Of a DNA stretch of 64,000 nucleotides, positions 9,550-17,638 are shown one piece after another; position 1 is the first letter of the stretch; each line of letters starts with the position of its first letter. The position numbers and the translations under genes were made by a program. Below the pieces are notes generated by a model. The model saw nothing but the letters and a program-made list of their open reading frames with translations, made no database searches and was not told the DNA's origin. This DNA is from Thiobacillus denitrificans. Lineage in GTDB: Bacteria; Pseudomonadota; Gammaproteobacteria; Burkholderiales; Thiobacillaceae. The DNA lies in contig DILD01000091.1 in NCBI GenBank assembly GCA_002424845.1, positions 18,945 to 82,944 of the forward strand, read 5' to 3'.

Positions 9550-10968
9550 TTATTCCTCAATGCCATAGCGCTTGACCTTTCGCCACAGTGTCGATTTATC
9601 GATCCCGAGAATTTCTGCCGCGAGGGCACGATCACCGCGCGTCTCACGAAGTGTCTTACGGATGAAATAAGCCTCAACCTCATCCAGACTTTGAGGGGGC
9701 AGGTAATCGAGGGCGCGTCCACGCTGCTCTTTCTGCTCGGTCAGGCGCGATGGAAGCACCTCCGCATCGACATGCTCCGACTCAGTGAGAATAATCATTC
9801 GCTGGATAACATTCTCAAGCTCGCGAACGTTGCCTGGCCATTCATAGCGCATCAGCGCACCCAAAACAGCAGTGCTGACTCCCGCAATGCGTTTGCCCAG
9901 CCGTATCGAGTGCTTGTTGAGGAAGTAATATGTGAGCAGGGCGATATCCTCGCGACGCTCACGTAGCGGCGCAATGCTGATTTCCATAACCGACAACCGA
10001 TAAAAGAGATCCTCGCGGAACTCCCCCTTTTCAACCAGCTCTGGAATCTGCCGATTGCTGGCGGCGATCACGCGCACATCAACATGAATGGGTTCCGTGG
10101 CGCCCGTCGGGTAGAAACTGCCATCCTGCAATACGCGCAGCAACTTGGCTTGAAGTGCCATCGGCGCGTTGTTGACCTCATCAAGGAATAAAGTGCCGCC
10201 ATCGGCAACCTCGAACAAACCCATCTTGTTGCGCTCGGCGCCGGTGAATGCGCCCTTACGGTAGCCGAACAACTCGCTCTCGACCAGGTTTTCCGGGATC
10301 GCAGCGCAGTTAAGGGCGACAAAGGCTTTGTCAGAGCGCTGACCGCGCTGATGAATCTGGCGCGCCACCATTTCCTTGCCGCTACCGCTCTCTCCGAAGA
10401 TCAGAACACTGGAATCGTAGGTGGCAGCCGCCTCAATCAGACGATCCACCCGATCTTTTGCCTGCGATTGTCCAATGATTTCTCCGCCATCCTCGAAGGC
10501 TCGATGTTGCTGGCGCAAACGCTGGTTCTCAGTGGACAGCTGATAATAATCAAGCGCCTTTTCCACCACGCATCGCAGCTTGAACGTATCGAATGGTTTC
10601 TGTACGTAATCGTAAGCCCCTTCCTTGAGGGCTGCGACAGCAGATTCAACCGTGGCATGACCGGTGACCAGCACTACTTGTGTCAACGGATCGCGCAACT
10701 TCACGAATTTGAGAAGCTCAAGCCCGTCAGATCCTGGCATGCGCAGGTCAGTGAGCACCACGGCGGCCTCATTGCTTTCGAGGAAACCCATCGCCTCATG
10801 CGCGTTCTCCGCACTGGCCACCTTGAATTTCATTGGTGATTCCGCAAGCACGGCGAGGATCAGCTCGCGCATGTGGCGATCATCCTCGGTAACCAGAATG
10901 GTCGGTAGGGCCTGATCGTTTTCAGCAGATTTTTCGTCTTTACGAGAGGGAGAGATGTCCTGCTTCAT
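9550..10968 (-). CDS. Sigma-54-dependent NtrC-family response regulator
   Basis: This 472-residue regulator has a receiver domain with phospho-acceptor D74 (in [10 protein letters not shown]). It also has an AAA+ domain with Walker A GESGSGKE (residues about 192-199), the sigma-54 contact loop GAFTGA (239-244) and the Walker B segment [10 protein letters not shown]-terminal Fis-type helix-turn-helix ([20 protein letters not shown]) completes it. GAFTGA is intact, so it should activate sigma-54 promoters. It overlaps the sensor kinase gene by ATGA and is clearly its partner. Two strong sigma-54 promoter candidates lie 3.5 and 9.6 kb upstream, in front of the cytochrome/porin and sulfur-relay operons. 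They are its most obvious targets. I recall a sigma-54 two-component system (TspS/TspR) controlling sulfur oxidation genes in Acidithiobacillus, which is a functional parallel rather than proven homology. Confidence 0.95.
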   Translation of the reverse strand: MKQDISPSRKDEKSAENDQALPTILVTEDDRHMRELILAVLAESPMKFKVASAENAHEAMGFLESNEAAVVLTDLRMPGSDGLELLKFVKLRDPLTQVVLVTGHATVESAVAALKEGAYDYVQKPFDTFKLRCVVEKALDYYQLSTENQRLRQQHRAFEDGGEIIGQSQAKDRVDRLIEAAATYDSSVLIFGESGSGKEMVARQIHQRGQRSDKAFVALNCAAIPENLVESELFGYRKGAFTGAERNKMGLFEVADGGTLFLDEVNNAPMALQAKLLRVLQDGSFYPTGATEPIHVDVRVIAASNRQIPELVEKGEFREDLFYRLSVMEISIAPLRERREDIALLTYYFLNKHSIRLGKRIAGVSTAVLGALMRYEWPGNVRELENVIQRMIILTESEHVDAEVLPSRLTEQKEQRGRALDYLPPQSLDEVEAYFIRKTLRETRGDRALAAEILGIDKSTLWRKVKRYGIEE

Positions 10969-12401
10969 TGTTTTACACGTTCCAAATCAACTGCCGGCAG
11001 TTTCACGACAAAATGAGCGCCATCCTGATATTCAGCGTCACAAGTGATGAAACCACCGCGCTTGGTGACAATCGCCTCACTAATGGCCAAACCAAGACCG
11101 GTTCCCTGACCGACCTCCTTGGTGGTAAAGAAGAGATCAAACAGTCGATTACGCATGTCTGACGGGACACCGGGGCCGTTATCCGCGATCCCGATAACGG
11201 CATATTTGTCTTCTGTCCAGGTACGCACGGTGATCTTTGGCGACTGTGTCTTGCCAAGTGCATCGATGGCATTAGCCAGCAGATTGGTCAGGACGATATC
11301 CAACTGGCCACAGCCCCCCTCCACAATCAGTTTTTCAGGGCTAAGTTCCATGACTATTTCAATACGGTAGCGCTTTAGCCTGCAATTGATGAAAGTCTCG
11401 ATCACTTCGTGGGCGAGCTGGTTCAGATCGCACGTTTCGCCACTGCACTTGTCCTTGCGCGCATAATTGAGCAGTTCATGCACTACGCGTGAACAGCGCT
11501 GGGTCTCATCCGCGATGATGCGCGCATAACCAGCCAGTTTCGGGCTGTCAGCCGCACCCCGCTCGAGCAATTGCGCATACCCCAGAATATTCCCTAGCGG
11601 GGTATTGAGTTCGTGCGCCACCCCTGCCGCCAACTGCCCCATCGCCACGAGTTTGTCCCGAGTCGCTACGCTTTCCATAAGACGCCGGTGCTCAGTGACA
11701 TCCTGCAGAATCAGGACCCCTCCCATATCGTTTTCTTCGTCGTTATAAAACCCGAGATTAAGCGAAAAAAAGCGATTCTCACCGTTTACCCTGAGCGCGA
11801 TTTCCTGGTTGCTGACAGTGTGCTTATAGAGAAATGCATCACGCAACAATTCACGGTCACGCTCATTGAGATCGAGCAGATCAAACAAATTGGCGCCAAT
11901 CAGGTTTTGTGCCCCAACATCGAACATCAGCTCAGCCTGGCGATTGGCAATGGTCACATGCAGATCGTCAGCCAGACTGAGCAACGCGCCCGGCAGGCTT
12001 TGCAAGATCGTATTGCTGCGGTTGCGTTCGCTGAGGAAGCGTCCCTGACACTGCTCAACGGTATGGAACATCAACCGAAGCGAAGCAATAGTGGTGTTGT
12101 ATTCCGGAATCAGGCGTCCAGCGCAGGTCCACGCAAATGGCTCGGCCGATGTCGACTCCAGCAGCCCTTCGCGAGCATTGTGAATCCCCGTTTCCAGTCG
12201 TCTTAGCGCGGCCAGTTCGGCAAATAACCTGATCGTGACGTATGCAAGAAACCCGGCAAGCAGGGCGCCTGCCAACCAGAAAAAACGCGCATCCTGCCAG
12301 TGCTGGCCGAAATAGGCGAACAGCAGACCAACCGTCAATGCGGCCACGGCGGGTATCAGCAATCCGGTTATTCCAGTAATGACGACATGCCTGTTTGGCA
12401 T
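10965..12401 (-). CDS. Membrane PAS-domain sensor histidine kinase
   Basis: The 478-residue protein has two membrane helices near the N-terminus (residues about 7-31 and 40-62) with almost no periplasmic loop. It continues with a linker helix, a PAS domain (about 130-235), a HisKA H-box with H263 in VAHELNTPLG, and a HATPase domain with N-box NLLANAIDAL, G1 IADNGPGV and G2 GQGTGLGLAI. With such a short loop it probably senses a membrane or cytoplasmic signal through the PAS domain, not a periplasmic ligand. The ATG at 12401 has no obvious ribosome site. The gene follows the terminator of the porin operon, so it is probably transcribed independently. It is paired with the NtrC-type regulator downstream. 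Confidence 0.94.
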   Translation of the reverse strand: MPNRHVVITGITGLLIPAVAALTVGLLFAYFGQHWQDARFFWLAGALLAGFLAYVTIRLFAELAALRRLETGIHNAREGLLESTSAEPFAWTCAGRLIPEYNTTIASLRLMFHTVEQCQGRFLSERNRSNTILQSLPGALLSLADDLHVTIANRQAELMFDVGAQNLIGANLFDLLDLNERDRELLRDAFLYKHTVSNQEIALRVNGENRFFSLNLGFYNDEENDMGGVLILQDVTEHRRLMESVATRDKLVAMGQLAAGVAHELNTPLGNILGYAQLLERGAADSPKLAGYARIIADETQRCSRVVHELLNYARKDKCSGETCDLNQLAHEVIETFINCRLKRYRIEIVMELSPEKLIVEGGCGQLDIVLTNLLANAIDALGKTQSPKITVRTWTEDKYAVIGIADNGPGVPSDMRNRLFDLFFTTKEVGQGTGLGLAISEAIVTKRGGFITCDAEYQDGAHFVVKLPAVDLERVKQ

Positions 12402-12463
12402 GCCATAAGTGCTGAACGATTTGATCGTACCACCTCATCACGACAGGGTTGGGAAATGCAGAA

Positions 12464-12499
12464 ACCATACGGCCGCCCGTTACCGGGCGGCCGTATGGT
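12464..12499 (-). terminator. Intrinsic terminator after the porin gene
   Basis: A perfect 16-base inverted repeat (left arm 12464-12479, right arm 12484-12499) with a four-base loop lies 18 bases after the porin stop codon. On the minus strand it is followed by a short TTTCTGCATTT stretch. The very stable GC-rich stem suggests that transcription of the cytochrome/porin operon ends here, before the sensor kinase gene. Confidence 0.75.
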
Positions 12500-12517
12500 G
12501 ATCTGTACCAAAGAACG

Positions 12518-13711
12518 TCAGAAAATGAATTGCAAGCCCAAAGTAGCCTGATTGTAATCCTGCAAGGCCGGATTGGTGGGATGCTCGTTATCGAACGAAA
12601 CATCCGCATACTCAAAACTGATTTTCAGCTTCTGCCCATCCAGGTAATAGTTTGCGCCGACACTGTTCCACTGCTGGTCGTAATACTCGACGCCGCCGGT
12701 CTTGACGCCATAGTCCAAATTTTCATGGCGGGCAAAGAACTGCAGGCGTCCCATACCAACCTTGTTGGGCAGCATATAGCCGGCCTTGACGTAATAACCT
12801 TTGAGATCGCTATTGACGGGCAACGCCGGATCGGGCGTCGCGTTAAAAGCACCGCCCGTATCATATTCAAAGGCCGCCGCAGAAAACGTATACACGCCAC
12901 TCGTCGTCGGATACTCCATGAATGCGTCGACGGTCCACGCATTGTAGTCCTTGATACCACTACGCGACGGATAGTTGGAATAAGCCACACTGTTCTGCAT
13001 ATCGTAGCCCGCACCAACTGTCAGCACCTTCTGCGTTCCAAGATAGGTTCCCAAATAACCGTAGTTAAATTCCGGTTCCCAGAAACTGTAATGCACACGA
13101 GCCGTCACACGCGGGTTGTCTTCAGGCGTTGCACTGTCTTCGCGACCGTCAGCGACCATCAAGCGGTACTGAAGTCTGGCATCCATCAGATTGCCCCACA
13201 CCGCAATACCCGTGTCGCGACTGCCGCCGAAGGGCGTGTACGCAAGCGTATCTGCACGATCGAGCGTTAGCGGCTCCAAACACGCTTCCAGGTTTTCACG
13301 AGAGAAGGTGTTCTTGAAACGTCCGACGATGAAGCGCAGGTCATCACGATAATCAAGCGTCACATAGGCATCGCGGTAATAGACGCTCTTGTTGTCCGCT
13401 CCAATCTTGCTGTCATTGCCGGCCTCAAGCTGGGCATAAAACCCCACATAGTCATTGTACTGACCAGAAAATGTCAGCCGGTTACGGCGCAAAAAAGCAT
13501 CGTTTGAGTCGCCGGAGTCAGTGGCCGTGGTAAAGCTTTTGTGCTGCAACCAGCCCTGGAGGGCGTAAGTGAAGGTTACCGATCCCTGATCACCAAACTC
13601 AATAGTCGGGCCGGCGGTAGCCGCCAGAGGGAGAAAACCGGCGAACACGCCAATGGCGCAGGCACGTGATAGTGCGGTGGCGGATGGAACAGTATTGATC
13701 TTGATTTTCAT
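12518..13711 (-). CDS. OprO/OprP-family outer-membrane porin
   Basis: This 397-residue outer-membrane beta-barrel has a signal peptide ending near residue 33 (PLAATAG). It then has alternating aromatic beta strands such as YVGFYAQLEAG and YRDAYVTLDYR, and ends in a C-terminal Phe (ATLGLQFIF), the BAM recognition signal. The segment LRFIVGRFKNTFSRENLE is typical of the phosphate-selective porin O/P family. It starts one base after the triheme cytochrome stop with the ribosome site GGGAG, so it is in the same operon. The family name does not fix the substrate. Being encoded with periplasmic and lipoprotein multiheme cytochromes, it is a candidate for the barrel of an electron conduit, or for a channel for sulfur oxyanions. 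Confidence 0.88.
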   Translation of the reverse strand: MKIKINTVPSATALSRACAIGVFAGFLPLAATAGPTIEFGDQGSVTFTYALQGWLQHKSFTTATDSGDSNDAFLRRNRLTFSGQYNDYVGFYAQLEAGNDSKIGADNKSVYYRDAYVTLDYRDDLRFIVGRFKNTFSRENLEACLEPLTLDRADTLAYTPFGGSRDTGIAVWGNLMDARLQYRLMVADGREDSATPEDNPRVTARVHYSFWEPEFNYGYLGTYLGTQKVLTVGAGYDMQNSVAYSNYPSRSGIKDYNAWTVDAFMEYPTTSGVYTFSAAAFEYDTGGAFNATPDPALPVNSDLKGYYVKAGYMLPNKVGMGRLQFFARHENLDYGVKTGGVEYYDQQWNSVGANYYLDGQKLKISFEYADVSFDNEHPTNPALQDYNQATLGLQFIF

Positions 13712-13712
13712 G

Positions 13713-14216
13713 TTACTTCGCTCCCGAATTAGCGTGATAGGCGCCCTGCACTTTGGTCAGATCACCCTTGTGGCAGCTGCCGCAAGCGTCAGCCGTGTTG
13801 TCACGAGGCTTGGTGAGCATTTTTGCATGCGCCACTTCCTGCTTCATGATTCTTGAATTCCCTTTATGACACCCCACGCAGGAGTTATTCACCTTGGAGT
13901 GCTGGGCATGCCAAGGGGATTTCACGGGATCCATCCCGGGCGCATCCGCACGCTTGCCGTTGTGACACTTGAAGCAGCTCGAAGCTCCCAAGCCGCACGC
14001 ATTCGCCAAAGCAATCGGCGAAATGCGCTCCGCCCCTTCGGCAATCGCGACGACTGTTTCAGCCCCCCACCCCTCAGCCCCACTCATTTCCATCTCTTCA
14101 GCGTGTTTTCCGGCCACACCGGCAAACACTGCCACCCCAAGACCCAACAGAGACAGCATGACACCGCCACGCCAGACTTTCCCCAACAAACCGCGCTTAC
14201 CTTGATTGCTCTTCAT
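13713..14216 (-). CDS. Periplasmic triheme c-type cytochrome
   Basis: This is a 167-residue protein from the ATG at 14216, preceded by AGGAGA. It has an N-terminal hydrophobic signal or anchor (residues about 17-36) and three heme-binding motifs: CFKCH (81-85), CVGCH (113-117) and CGSCH (145-149). The motifs are spaced exactly 32 residues apart, which suggests a repeated heme module. Additional His residues (103, 106, 130, 159) are candidate distal ligands. It should transfer electrons in the periplasm. The start overlaps the end of the small secreted protein gene by 20 bases, and the porin gene follows after one base. I do not recognise a named subfamily. Periplasmic partner of the porin is the working hypothesis. 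Confidence 0.88.
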   Translation of the reverse strand: MKSNQGKRGLLGKVWRGGVMLSLLGLGVAVFAGVAGKHAEEMEMSGAEGWGAETVVAIAEGAERISPIALANACGLGASSCFKCHNGKRADAPGMDPVKSPWHAQHSKVNNSCVGCHKGNSRIMKQEVAHAKMLTKPRDNTADACGSCHKGDLTKVQGAYHANSGAK

Positions 14217-14466
14217 CCACCCTTCTCCTTTGCTCGTCTCTAATTTTGGGAATTTCGTCCAATTTATCGAGGTGTTCCCCCGACCCTTTGAACCGCGCAT
14301 CCATTGCCCTGCTTATATCTGCCTCACTCATACCCGTAGCACAGGTGCATGTTAGCGCCTTGCTGCGATATTTGAGCCTGGGTGACTGCGGCTCAGCCGC
14401 ATCAACAAATGGCGCCGCCAGAAACACAGCAACAGTCATCGCCGCCACCACACCTGTTGATCTCAT
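14197..14466 (-). CDS. Small secreted Cys-containing protein of unknown function
   Basis: This 89-residue ORF begins with a convincing Sec signal peptide (MRSTGVVAAMTVAVFLAAP..VDAAE, cleavage about residue 24). It leaves a 65-residue mature protein with a CTCATGM motif near the start and a highly charged helical tail ending in EEQSR. There is no CXXCH, so it is not a canonical heme protein; the CxC pair could bind metal or form a disulfide. It is the first gene after the sigma-54 promoter candidate at 14506-14523 and overlaps the triheme cytochrome gene. The signal peptide and operon position support it as real, but the ATG has only a weak ribosome site. I do not recognise the family. Confidence 0.65.
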   Translation of the reverse strand: MRSTGVVAAMTVAVFLAAPFVDAAEPQSPRLKYRSKALTCTCATGMSEADISRAMDARFKGSGEHLDKLDEIPKIRDEQRRRVDEEQSR

Positions 14467-14505
14467 GGGTTTCTATTTGGAGCCATTTTGTCGACCGCTT
14501 TAATC

Positions 14506-14523
14506 AAGCATATGCCGTGCCAG
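14506..14523 (-). promoter_or_regulatory. Sigma-54 (-24/-12) promoter of the cytochrome/porin operon
   Basis: On the minus strand the sequence reads CTGGCACG-GCAT-ATGCTT. The -24 element TGGCACG is perfect. The GG and GC dinucleotides are separated by exactly ten bases, and only one position of the -12 box departs from TTGCT. Transcription would start near 14497, about 30 bases before the small secreted protein gene. It is almost identical to the element at 20586-20603. The NtrC-type regulator encoded nearby is the likely activator. Confidence 0.75.
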
Positions 14524-14576
14524 GTTTTCTTCTTCTTTTAATTCAAACTGTTAACCAACCTCAGCTCCTTTGGATC

Positions 14577-14624
14577 GATTGCATATCGAGCGCATCAAAC
14601 CGCAATCTTTCAATTTGCAATCGC
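14577..14624. promoter_or_regulatory. Putative enhancer sites upstream of the sigma-54 promoter
   Basis: Three copies of the hexamer GATTGC or its complement lie at 14577-14582, 14602-14607 and 14617-14622. The first and second form an inverted pair. The third is part of the 9-mer GCGATTGCA (minus strand, 14616-14624), which also occurs upstream of the second sigma-54 promoter at 20666-20674. The sites are about 55-100 bases upstream of the -24 element, a normal distance for NtrC-family enhancers. Binding by the local regulator is inferred. Confidence 0.4.
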
Positions 14625-14694
14625 CCACCGGGTACGCGGCCTCGGTCAAACCCGGCTCTTCCATCCGCTTCACCGGGCTGCATTGTCTGACGCT

Positions 14695-15924
14695 TTACCG
14701 TTCCACCCCGGCCTCGAGGCGCACCAGTTCGTAACGCGCCTCGACCGCATCAGCGAGTGCGCGCCGCAACAGGGGAATAACGGCCGGAGGCAGTTGATCT
14801 GCCTGGCTCAAGCTGTTTCGGTAGATCCGTTCATAATGTTCGGCGGGAAATACCCGCATCACCATCTCCACGCGCCAGTCGGTGCCAGAGGCCGTGAATA
14901 GTTGCCTGAAATCACGCGCTTCGTCTGCAGGAATTCGGGTATCGGCAATCTCCTGCTTGATGGGGGTGTCAACTTGCCAGCCAATAATATGACGGCCAAG
15001 CTCATGGGTCGCCCCGTTAGAGTCACGACGATAGAACGCAAGTTCGACTTTGGGCACCATATACGTTGGAAAGTGGTGGCCAGCCCCGCTATTGCGCACG
15101 TTTGCCAGCGCCTCGTAACGCCCCCCCCCGAGCGAAACAAGCTTCAGAGACACATCGACCGCACGCCGTGTCATTTCAGGATCATGAATCCCGCGCCAGG
15201 CGTGCTTTCTGTCAGGCATATGACATGTTTGGCAAGTTTTTTTACCCGCCCCTTCCATGGCATAGGGGCTCGCCAGCCATTGCCGGTAGGTATCTTCCTG
15301 CAACTTGCCCGCGAGACGTGGCCCATCATCCGGAAACTGGTGACAATGCGCACAGAATCGGCTGTCTTCAAAGGCAGTTGACACCGTAAACCCGCCATGC
15401 GGGGCACCCTCGATTGTCTCCCCGCGCGGTGGTGGCCCGAAACGCTGGTGGCCACGCACATGGCAAGCGGCGCAGACCAGCCCCTGGTGGCCAAGGTCAG
15501 GACTGACGAAATCAGGGGGAGGGTACTTGGGCGCATTCGCCCAGCCATGTTCAAGTGCCAGCAATGCCTTTTGCTCAGCCAATGGCGCATGGCAACGCAA
15601 GCAGCGATTGGCCTGTTCCTGATTCATCAACTTGAGTTGCCAGCGCAAGCCGGGGCCCATCGCTTTGCTGTGCAGGCTGGCTTGCCAGCCTGCATATTGT
15701 TCGACGTGACATTGCCCGCAAACCTGCGGACTCAAAGAGGCCTCCAGCGTCGAAAATGCCGCAGGTGGCTTGCCCTGCGGTGGAATAGGCTCGGACCAGT
15801 GACGTACCAGAAAATCTTCAACTTTGGGGGTGGGTTTTTCGCCACAACCAGACAACAGTAGCAACGAAACCACAAGGGCAGACGGCAACCGCAAGGCACC
15901 TCTTGCCCAAATGAGCTTGAACAT
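14695..15924 (-). CDS. Pentaheme c-type cytochrome lipoprotein
   Basis: This is a 409-residue protein from the ATG at 15924, which has GGGGGA five bases upstream. A lipoprotein signal ends in LLLLSG-C27. Five heme motifs follow: CGQCH (69-73), CLRCH (108-112), CAACH (151-155), CAHCH (191-195) and CQTCH (231-235). The C-terminal third is a heme-free beta-rich domain with NSGAGHHFPTYMVPKVEL, a motif seen at the end of several multiheme cytochromes; its His may serve as a ligand. It is likely membrane-anchored, possibly on the outer membrane. It lies between a terminator downstream of the rhodanese gene and the sigma-54 promoter of the triheme/porin operon. I see no promoter of its own, so it may depend on read-through. 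Confidence 0.9.
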   Translation of the reverse strand: MFKLIWARGALRLPSALVVSLLLLSGCGEKPTPKVEDFLVRHWSEPIPPQGKPPAAFSTLEASLSPQVCGQCHVEQYAGWQASLHSKAMGPGLRWQLKLMNQEQANRCLRCHAPLAEQKALLALEHGWANAPKYPPPDFVSPDLGHQGLVCAACHVRGHQRFGPPPRGETIEGAPHGGFTVSTAFEDSRFCAHCHQFPDDGPRLAGKLQEDTYRQWLASPYAMEGAGKKTCQTCHMPDRKHAWRGIHDPEMTRRAVDVSLKLVSLGGGRYEALANVRNSGAGHHFPTYMVPKVELAFYRRDSNGATHELGRHIIGWQVDTPIKQEIADTRIPADEARDFRQLFTASGTDWRVEMVMRVFPAEHYERIYRNSLSQADQLPPAVIPLLRRALADAVEARYELVRLEAGVER

Positions 15925-15936
15925 TTTGTTCCCCCA

Positions 15937-15967
15937 AGAAAAAGGCCCACGAAAGCATCGTGGGCCC
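15937..15967 (-). terminator. Intrinsic terminator between rhodanese-like and pentaheme cytochrome genes
   Basis: A nine-base perfect stem (15944-15952 with 15958-15966) with a five-base loop is followed on the minus strand by TTTTTCTT. It lies 28 bases after the rhodanese-like gene stop and 20 bases before the pentaheme cytochrome start. It should end most transcripts of the sulfur-relay/rhodanese unit and let only a fraction continue into the cytochrome gene. Confidence 0.85.
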
Positions 15968-15994
15968 AAAGTATGCAACAGGCTTAACTAGAAA

Positions 15995-17488
15995 TCAGCC
16001 GCCGCACGGGTTGGTCGGTACGGCACCCCCACCGCTACCGCCGCCAGCGCTTGCGCTTTCTCCGGTCTTGTATGCCTTGTCGGTATTAACCACCGCATTG
16101 GCCGATGCAGCATACGCATCGGTGATCGTGCGGGTATTAACCAGGGTGTTGCTGGTGGCCGGGCGATAGAAGGAAACCACATCGGTACGCCACGGCGAAT
16201 TGCTCGGCAGAATATAGTCGCCGTTCTTGTCAGTCGTGTAGGTCAGCGAATTCCACTCCACCATTGCGCCATCGTAGAAGCGGGTTGGCTTGCCGAGAAT
16301 CACCGCGCTGGCAACACCCGTGATCATTGCCCGGAACGTCGTTTCACAATAGGCATAAATGGTGTCGCCTTCCTGGTAGGCGTTTCCACTGCCCAGCACG
16401 CCATAGCTGGCATCGATGAAGCCAATGCCACGTGCATCGGTCGCGCCTGTCAGATAGGCAGCAAGTTCCGCCTTGGGCTTGTAACTAAAGCCTTTGGACG
16501 AATCCAGCATATGCGTGTACTGAAGCTGCAGCGTGCCATTCGGGTGTCCCTGACGCGAACCACCATTCTGGAAAGTCCACATATAGTTATTCGGGTTCAC
16601 CGGTGTGCAATAAGCAGTTGCGCAAGCCTGGCTACCTGTCGTATCGGAGTCAGTATCCTCGCCAAACTCAACCATTTCACCCGCGCTGAACTGACCAAGA
16701 CTGCGGGCATCCCAAATCAGAACACCATCTGTCTTCACATTGGTGTCGGCGGACGGCAGAATTTTCATCATGTCATCCAAGGTAGCCTGGAGCTGGGTAT
16801 TGTCGACCAGCAGGCTCTTCACCGACATGGTCCCCGTATTAGGCGCAGTGCTCGCCGTTGCCTGGAAATCGGCTGCGCTCATGCCATTCGAATTAATCCA
16901 CTGATTGCCGCCGTTGAGGATGGCCAGGTTCTTTTTGTCCACCCCCCAATAGCGCAGCGCGTACCAGATGCGTCCCTGGGCCATCGCATTGGGATTGCTC
17001 CCGGTGCCCATGGCGGCAACGATCATGTCGTTTCTTGGGTCGATGTTGTACTTTTTAAACAGCGCATCCATGGACGCACCGTCCGGAACCACACTGACCG
17101 ACTCAATCACACCGTTGGTGCGGGTCTGAACCCACTCACTGGACGGGGAAAGATAGGTAAACACGTTTGTGCCATTCGGCATGATGTATTCCGCACCTGC
17201 TGGACCAACAGTGGATTGGAAAATAATCAGCTTGCCCGTCAGGCCAAGCTTGGCGCGTTCGGTTGTCCAGCTGTCTTTCCAGCGCTTGAGTGTTGCCGCG
17301 GTGATCAGACCGTTGACGTTTTGTTCGTAATCATCGGCGGAAGCCTGAGCCAGCATCGCCGGCGTGTTGACCACGATCTGGGTGGCAGCTGCCGTGGTGT
17401 CTTCATCCCCGCCGCCACAGCCATGCAAGCTTAGAGCCATTGCCAGGACAGTTAACCCGACCCAACCTTCTTTAATGCGCATGTTCAT
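15995..17488 (-). CDS. Secreted rhodanese-like lipoprotein (tandem domains)
   Basis: This 497-residue protein has a lipoprotein signal (LSLHG-C24) and two rhodanese-like domains. The first includes RIWYALRYWGVDKKNLAILNGG (about residues 172-193), matching the usual YWG..L-GG pattern of inactive N-terminal domains. The second begins near LIWDARSLGQFSAGE and has the active-site-like loop YCETTFRA with Cys381 and Arg386. It would carry a persulfide outside the cytoplasm. The tail is Gly-rich and ends PCGG. The start has a strong GGAGGAG site. It follows the sulfur-relay genes by 150 bases and is terminated before the pentaheme cytochrome. A rhodanese-like lipoprotein is also, as I recall, part of the Geobacter extHIJKL conduit cluster. 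Confidence 0.85.
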   Translation of the reverse strand: MNMRIKEGWVGLTVLAMALSLHGCGGGDEDTTAAATQIVVNTPAMLAQASADDYEQNVNGLITAATLKRWKDSWTTERAKLGLTGKLIIFQSTVGPAGAEYIMPNGTNVFTYLSPSSEWVQTRTNGVIESVSVVPDGASMDALFKKYNIDPRNDMIVAAMGTGSNPNAMAQGRIWYALRYWGVDKKNLAILNGGNQWINSNGMSAADFQATASTAPNTGTMSVKSLLVDNTQLQATLDDMMKILPSADTNVKTDGVLIWDARSLGQFSAGEMVEFGEDTDSDTTGSQACATAYCTPVNPNNYMWTFQNGGSRQGHPNGTLQLQYTHMLDSSKGFSYKPKAELAAYLTGATDARGIGFIDASYGVLGSGNAYQEGDTIYAYCETTFRAMITGVASAVILGKPTRFYDGAMVEWNSLTYTTDKNGDYILPSNSPWRTDVVSFYRPATSNTLVNTRTITDAYAASANAVVNTDKAYKTGESASAGGGSGGGAVPTNPCGG

Positions 17489-17638
17489 AAAAACTCCTCC
17501 ATCAATTTAAAGCCCGCGCCATCCTCGCCTGACGGCTAAGCGACGCTCCCATAGCGGCCGGCCCACCGGGAAAAGCGAATCCACGAAATCCCAGCCATGC
17601 GCAACCCCAACCGCGACCATGGCCGCGGGCAACCCCCT

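Noticed and set aside
17507..17620. 37-codon ORF on the minus strand between the sulfur-relay operon and the rhodanese-like gene
   Set aside because: Only a weak ribosome site, no recognisable pattern and a short length; more likely a leader or spacer.
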